64,000 bases of DNA from Carya illinoinensis. Its lineage: Eukaryota > Streptophyta > Magnoliopsida > Fagales > Juglandaceae. A program made the translations under genes and the position numbers. Location: assembly GCF_018687715.1 (NCBI RefSeq), contig NC_056760.1:35354001-35418000 (forward strand), in the 5' to 3' direction. Numbering within the stretch: position 1 is the first letter of the stretch; every line of letters starts with the position of its first letter. Positions 60,464 through 64,000 of the stretch are shown piece by piece. The notes below the pieces were generated by a model. It worked only from the letters and a program-made list of their open reading frames with translations, did not search any database and was not told the origin of the DNA.

Positions 60464-63400
60464 TCATTCTGTTGTGGATTCAGCAACAGCTATATCATCC
60501 CCTTCTGATGGTGTTTGTTCCATTTCAACTTTCAAGTCGAGTGGACCTTGAGGGACTCCAAAAAGTGTAGAAAATATCTGTCTATGGCATTTGTCGCAGA
60601 AAAAGAAATAGGATAGATGGCCTTCATTTGGGAGCTTATGCACAATGGCCTCTGGTAGAACCCGGACTATGTAGTCGACCACTGATGGTGGGATTACCCG
60701 ATCATCCATTCCCTATTTGGCATTCATAAAGAAATGATGTCAACAGAATTTTAAAAGTAAGCTGCATAAGTATTTTGAAAATTCTAAGCAAGAATTATTT
60801 TAATCCAATTAAATTACCGAGTATATCTTATCCTGCTGACTGCTACTATTCAATTTAACTCATGGGCGAACATGGCAATCAGTAAAAACACTTGGGGAGA
60901 GGAATGTAGGTCTGATATACTTTTAGGGAATTCCCAGAAAATCACTTTAGACAACTTTTATAAACAGGAACTGTAGAAGCATCAGTCTATTGTTATGCAC
61001 AACAAAGAAGCAACAACAAAGAAGTAAGAGGTAAACCTGCCATATGTGTATCGGGCCTAGGAATCCTGTCAACTCACATTCCGCTTGACTCCACAATGAC
61101 CTTAGCCAAGAAAGAATGCCTCTTATCTGACACTTCCTCTGCACCTGAAGATCTGCTAGGCTAAAACCCCAACCTGAAACCTGAAGCTCGGCTTCCTCAA
61201 TGAATGGTTTTGGATTCCCCTGGCGAATTGACTCCTCCACATCCCTATGCCAAAACTCTTCAAATATTGACTTTTCAATCAGGATTTTGTCCTGAATATG
61301 TCAAGATTTCTTCAAATAAGTCATTGTAAAGAATTATATAATGATGTTGAAATTATTGCTAGCATTTTCAATTAGAATGCAACTAAATTGTATATTTCAC
61401 CCCAAAAAAATCAGTTTCGTGGGAAACTGCTTCATAAAAAATTCAAAGAGCATTCAAAAATCACAGAACAAAAGGAAATTTCTGCAGTTTAGAGATTTTA
61501 ATCAAAGATGGCAATGGCATGACTCACCCTCTCCCCCAGTGATAGATACAACTGATTATCAATCCGATCATGCTTTCCAGATAGGAAGCTTTGCCGATAG
61601 AAATAGGAGAGGAACTTTGGGAATCTACGAGCTAAGAAGTGCAATAACTTTCTTCTTGGCACCCAGGTTTCCCACATTTTTTTCATCTCTTCTTTAGTCA
61701 TGCCCCGCTCATATGGATTAATCATTGGGGCCAACATGGCTGCGCCTGTGTATTAAGAGTAGACACACCATAAATTAAATTATGTTTGATTTTTACCTCC
61801 TTATTGTGCTTCCATTACGAAAACAAGAAAAAGAAGGGACAAGGGCTGAAGATGAGAGGAGGCAACCGACATGATCCAAGATATTGAGCTCCAGTTTTTT
61901 CTTTTGTTTTTGCTACATGATATAGAGCTCCAATTATTTGTGGAAACATATCAATTGGTTGAACCATTCATACGTTACACTACCATGCATAAAATCCATA
62001 ACACTATCACTCAAATGCATTGAAAAAATCGAAACTAAAAGTTTATTGGCATAGCCACATAATATAAGTCTTGTTCAGCAACCAAAATTTTTTTGAAAGT
62101 TTTTCCACATTTCTCCAACTTTTCTGATAACTTCAGTTCTAAGCATACAGTTTTTAAAAAATTTCTATTTCAACTTTTTATATAATCATTATCCAGACAC
62201 AAAAATCAATAAAACTTTTACAAGCTTTTAAAAAAAAAAAAAAAAAAAAAAAAACCTGTTAAAAATTATATTGAAACAACTTTTCAACTTCACATATCTA
62301 TTTTTGCAAACTCCAATACGAAACTTACTGGAAAAAAAAAAAAAAAAAAAAAAAAAAAATTAAAATTCTCTCTTCTTTCCCAAAATTCAATAAACAATAC
62401 ATCTAAAAAATTTCTCAAAACTCTCAAAATCTTTCATAACCAAACATATCATAATAGTCACATACAGCAAATACTCAAAGTCAGCATGCCATAAACCCAC
62501 AACTTTTTTTTTTTTTTTTTTATAACTAGCCATAAACCTACAACTCTCACCATAAGAGTTAAGACTATAACACTAGCCATGGTCCCTAAGGACTAAATCT
62601 GGAACATACATTTTCAGAATAAATGTTTTGAGAAGGGCTATGACAACTGTCCAAACATTTCAAAAATTTCCTTTATAATGAATTGAAAGCACAGGGCTTA
62701 ATCTCATTAATCATATTGTGCCGACCTCATCTACCTTTATGCAAAACAAGTTGCTTCAAATTCTTTTATGGAACTTTCTTACTTGCACCTATGCTCACAG
62801 GAAACACATATTAACTTGCCATTCATTTCTTGATATAAGTCAAACAGGAACAAACAGTTCTCAGGGGGAAAACAAATTAGCAGAACCATCAGGCTATCAC
62901 CCTATGAAGGGAAAGGTGGTTAAAATTAAATTGTTAGACTCAATGTAACATAAGATTCAAATATATTCAAACACTAGAATAATTTATAAAAGAAATAAAA
63001 ACAATGGTATACCCGCAATTCTGTTAGGAATGTATCTAAGAGAAGCCCAAGCATGCATTGCTCCACTTGAGTAGCCCAGCAGCCAGAACTTGTCACTGAT
63101 ACCAACCGCATTAGAAAGGTACAACATATCAAATGCTGATGAATTAAGATTACGGCCGAGATGAGGATCGCTCTCCCCAAAACCAGGAAGATCATATGTG
63201 ACCAATCGAACACCATACTCTTCAAGCAATGACATTTTAACTCCCGGTATACCTTTTATTCAGAAATTACTTAGAAAATAAGCACCCAGTCTTATTAATT
63301 TCCACCAAGACCATGCATTAAAGTCACGTGGATACCACTTGAAAGTGTTGAAGATTTATTGGTTTTTACCTGCAAGCCTTGAGGAAAGAAAAGAATGTGG

Positions 63401-63829
63401 AGCGATAAGGGAAAATCTTGCTCTATCAGCTGGAACACCTTGCTCATGATAAGCCATGCGTCTACCATCTGGAAGTAGTATATGGCTTGCACTTGGAGGA
63501 TGTATACGCACTTTCTTTACCAGTGGAACCAAGCTGTCATTTTTGGTATTTACGTTCATGGCTGCACATGGTTTTAAAGATCTCAATAAATGTTCTTCCA
63601 TCATATACCACAAAGGGAAAAATAAAAGAAAGAATATTGATGGCTGTTCCCATGATGCTACTGGAGGTCTCTGTCCCAAATAGTAGTCAGTTACAATCTT
63701 AACGGTGATTTTTCTCACAGTTGCGGAGTTCCATGGAGTTGCTATGGAGTTGCTGCAACTAACCCCAAAGGGTGTCAAACTAATGTCCATGAAAGCAACG
63801 GTGTCCACCACTGATGAAAGAAGTACTAA
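60464..63829 (-). CDS. plant alpha/beta-hydrolase, membrane-associated N-terminus (5' end uncertain)
   Basis: Minus-strand exons: about 63829-63370, 63252-63013, 61745-61528, 61291-61037, 60712-60464; all junctions GT-AG and in frame. First visible exon: 'TPWNSATVRK', a hydrophobic stretch 'SIFFLLFFPLWYMM', then the strand before the fold ('HILLPDGRRMAYHEQGVP'). Exon 2: 'VRLVTYDLPGFGESDPH' and nucleophile elbow 'LLGYSSGAMHAW' (catalytic Ser in G-Y-S-S-G). Exon 3 is a helical cap beginning 'AAMLAPMINPYERG'. Exon 4: 'EEFWHRDVEESIRQGN' to 'GFLGPIHIWQ'. Exon 5: likely catalytic Asp in 'GMDDRV' and His in 'PNEGHLSYFFF', then an acidic tail. Substrate unknown. The frame stays open to an in-frame TAA near 63880; either translation starts at the ATG near 63790 or an earlier exon lies at or beyond the window edge. 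The 1.27-kb intron between exons 2 and 3 holds two long A tracts. Confidence 0.88.
61746..63012 (-). other. large intron of the hydrolase gene with A tracts
   Basis: Contains A runs of about 24 (62230-62254) and 27 (62332-62359) and a T run near 62503-62520. The block between the two A runs resembles retroposon tails on the plus strand, but no target duplication was seen. No internal exon fits the reading frame. Confidence 0.5.
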
Positions 63830-63849
63830 ACCATCTCGACAAAAAGGAA

Positions 63850-64000
63850 GGAGTATGGTCGATGACGTGACAAAAAAAAGTGAAATTTATCAAGTTTTAC
63901 AGGAACTACTAATTTTTTTCCCTAAATCTGGTTATTTTTATCACACAAAATACAACTTGGTTATTTAATACGTAGGGCCAAGATCACAAATCGTGAACCG
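63850..64000. other. right edge, 5' side of the hydrolase gene
   Basis: The minus-strand frame runs on from the first visible exon to an in-frame TAA. No further exon can be placed confidently in the remaining 150 bp. Confidence 0.4.

Noticed and set aside
1..64000. CRISPR array, bacterial operon or phage features
   Set aside because: Spliced plant genes and plant transposons throughout; no regularly spaced identical repeats with unique spacers.

Overview
The window reads as nuclear DNA of a woody dicot plant. Genes have many short exons with GT-AG introns, intergenic DNA is AT-rich, and remnants of LTR, LINE, hAT, MULE and MITE elements fill most of the space. The genus cannot be fixed from this; a Fagales tree is an impression only. 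Five genes look real: an FRS/mudrA-like transposase gene, a GRF zinc-finger gene, a DEAD-box helicase of the ROK1/DDX52 type, a GT43 IRX9-type xylan gene and an IQD calmodulin-binding gene. A sixth, a plant alpha/beta hydrolase, runs on the minus strand at the right edge and its 5' end is unresolved.

Layout. 1-5050: no gene; degenerate repeats and LTR-like debris. 5051-14100: a 9.03-kb MULE-like element with imperfect terminal inverted repeats and a 9-bp target duplication (TTTATAAAA). It carries a seven-coding-exon FAR1-RELATED/mudrA-like gene (+) and, converging on it, a small GRF zinc-finger/coiled-coil gene (-). 14376-18469: helicase, 12 exons. 21197-24229: IRX9-like gene, 3 exons. About 24495-27921: deleted Ty3/gypsy element with direct terminal repeats. 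28000-32880: AT-rich MITE territory. 33862-38138: IQD gene, 5 coding exons. 40400-40860: LINE ORF1 remnant. 42481-51166: a second, decayed copy of the convergent GRF + FRS pair, hit by a 1.46-kb LINE-derived insertion with a 15-bp target duplication; one terminus similar to the first element's terminal repeat is visible. 52340-52690: hAT transposase remnant. 53000-60463: LTR-like and simple repeats. 60464-about 63829: alpha/beta hydrolase.

Main point: the FRS gene and the GRF zinc-finger gene occur twice as a convergent pair, and in the better copy both lie between inverted repeats. This is the layout of maize MuDR (mudrA and mudrB convergent between TIRs), but the second gene is a GRF-finger protein. 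The better copy has a 1-nt deletion in a T7 run in the transposase exon, so it is either newly dead or affected by a sequence error. The host genes (ribosome biogenesis helicase, xylan synthesis, calmodulin/microtubule scaffold, hydrolase) show no functional link to each other.
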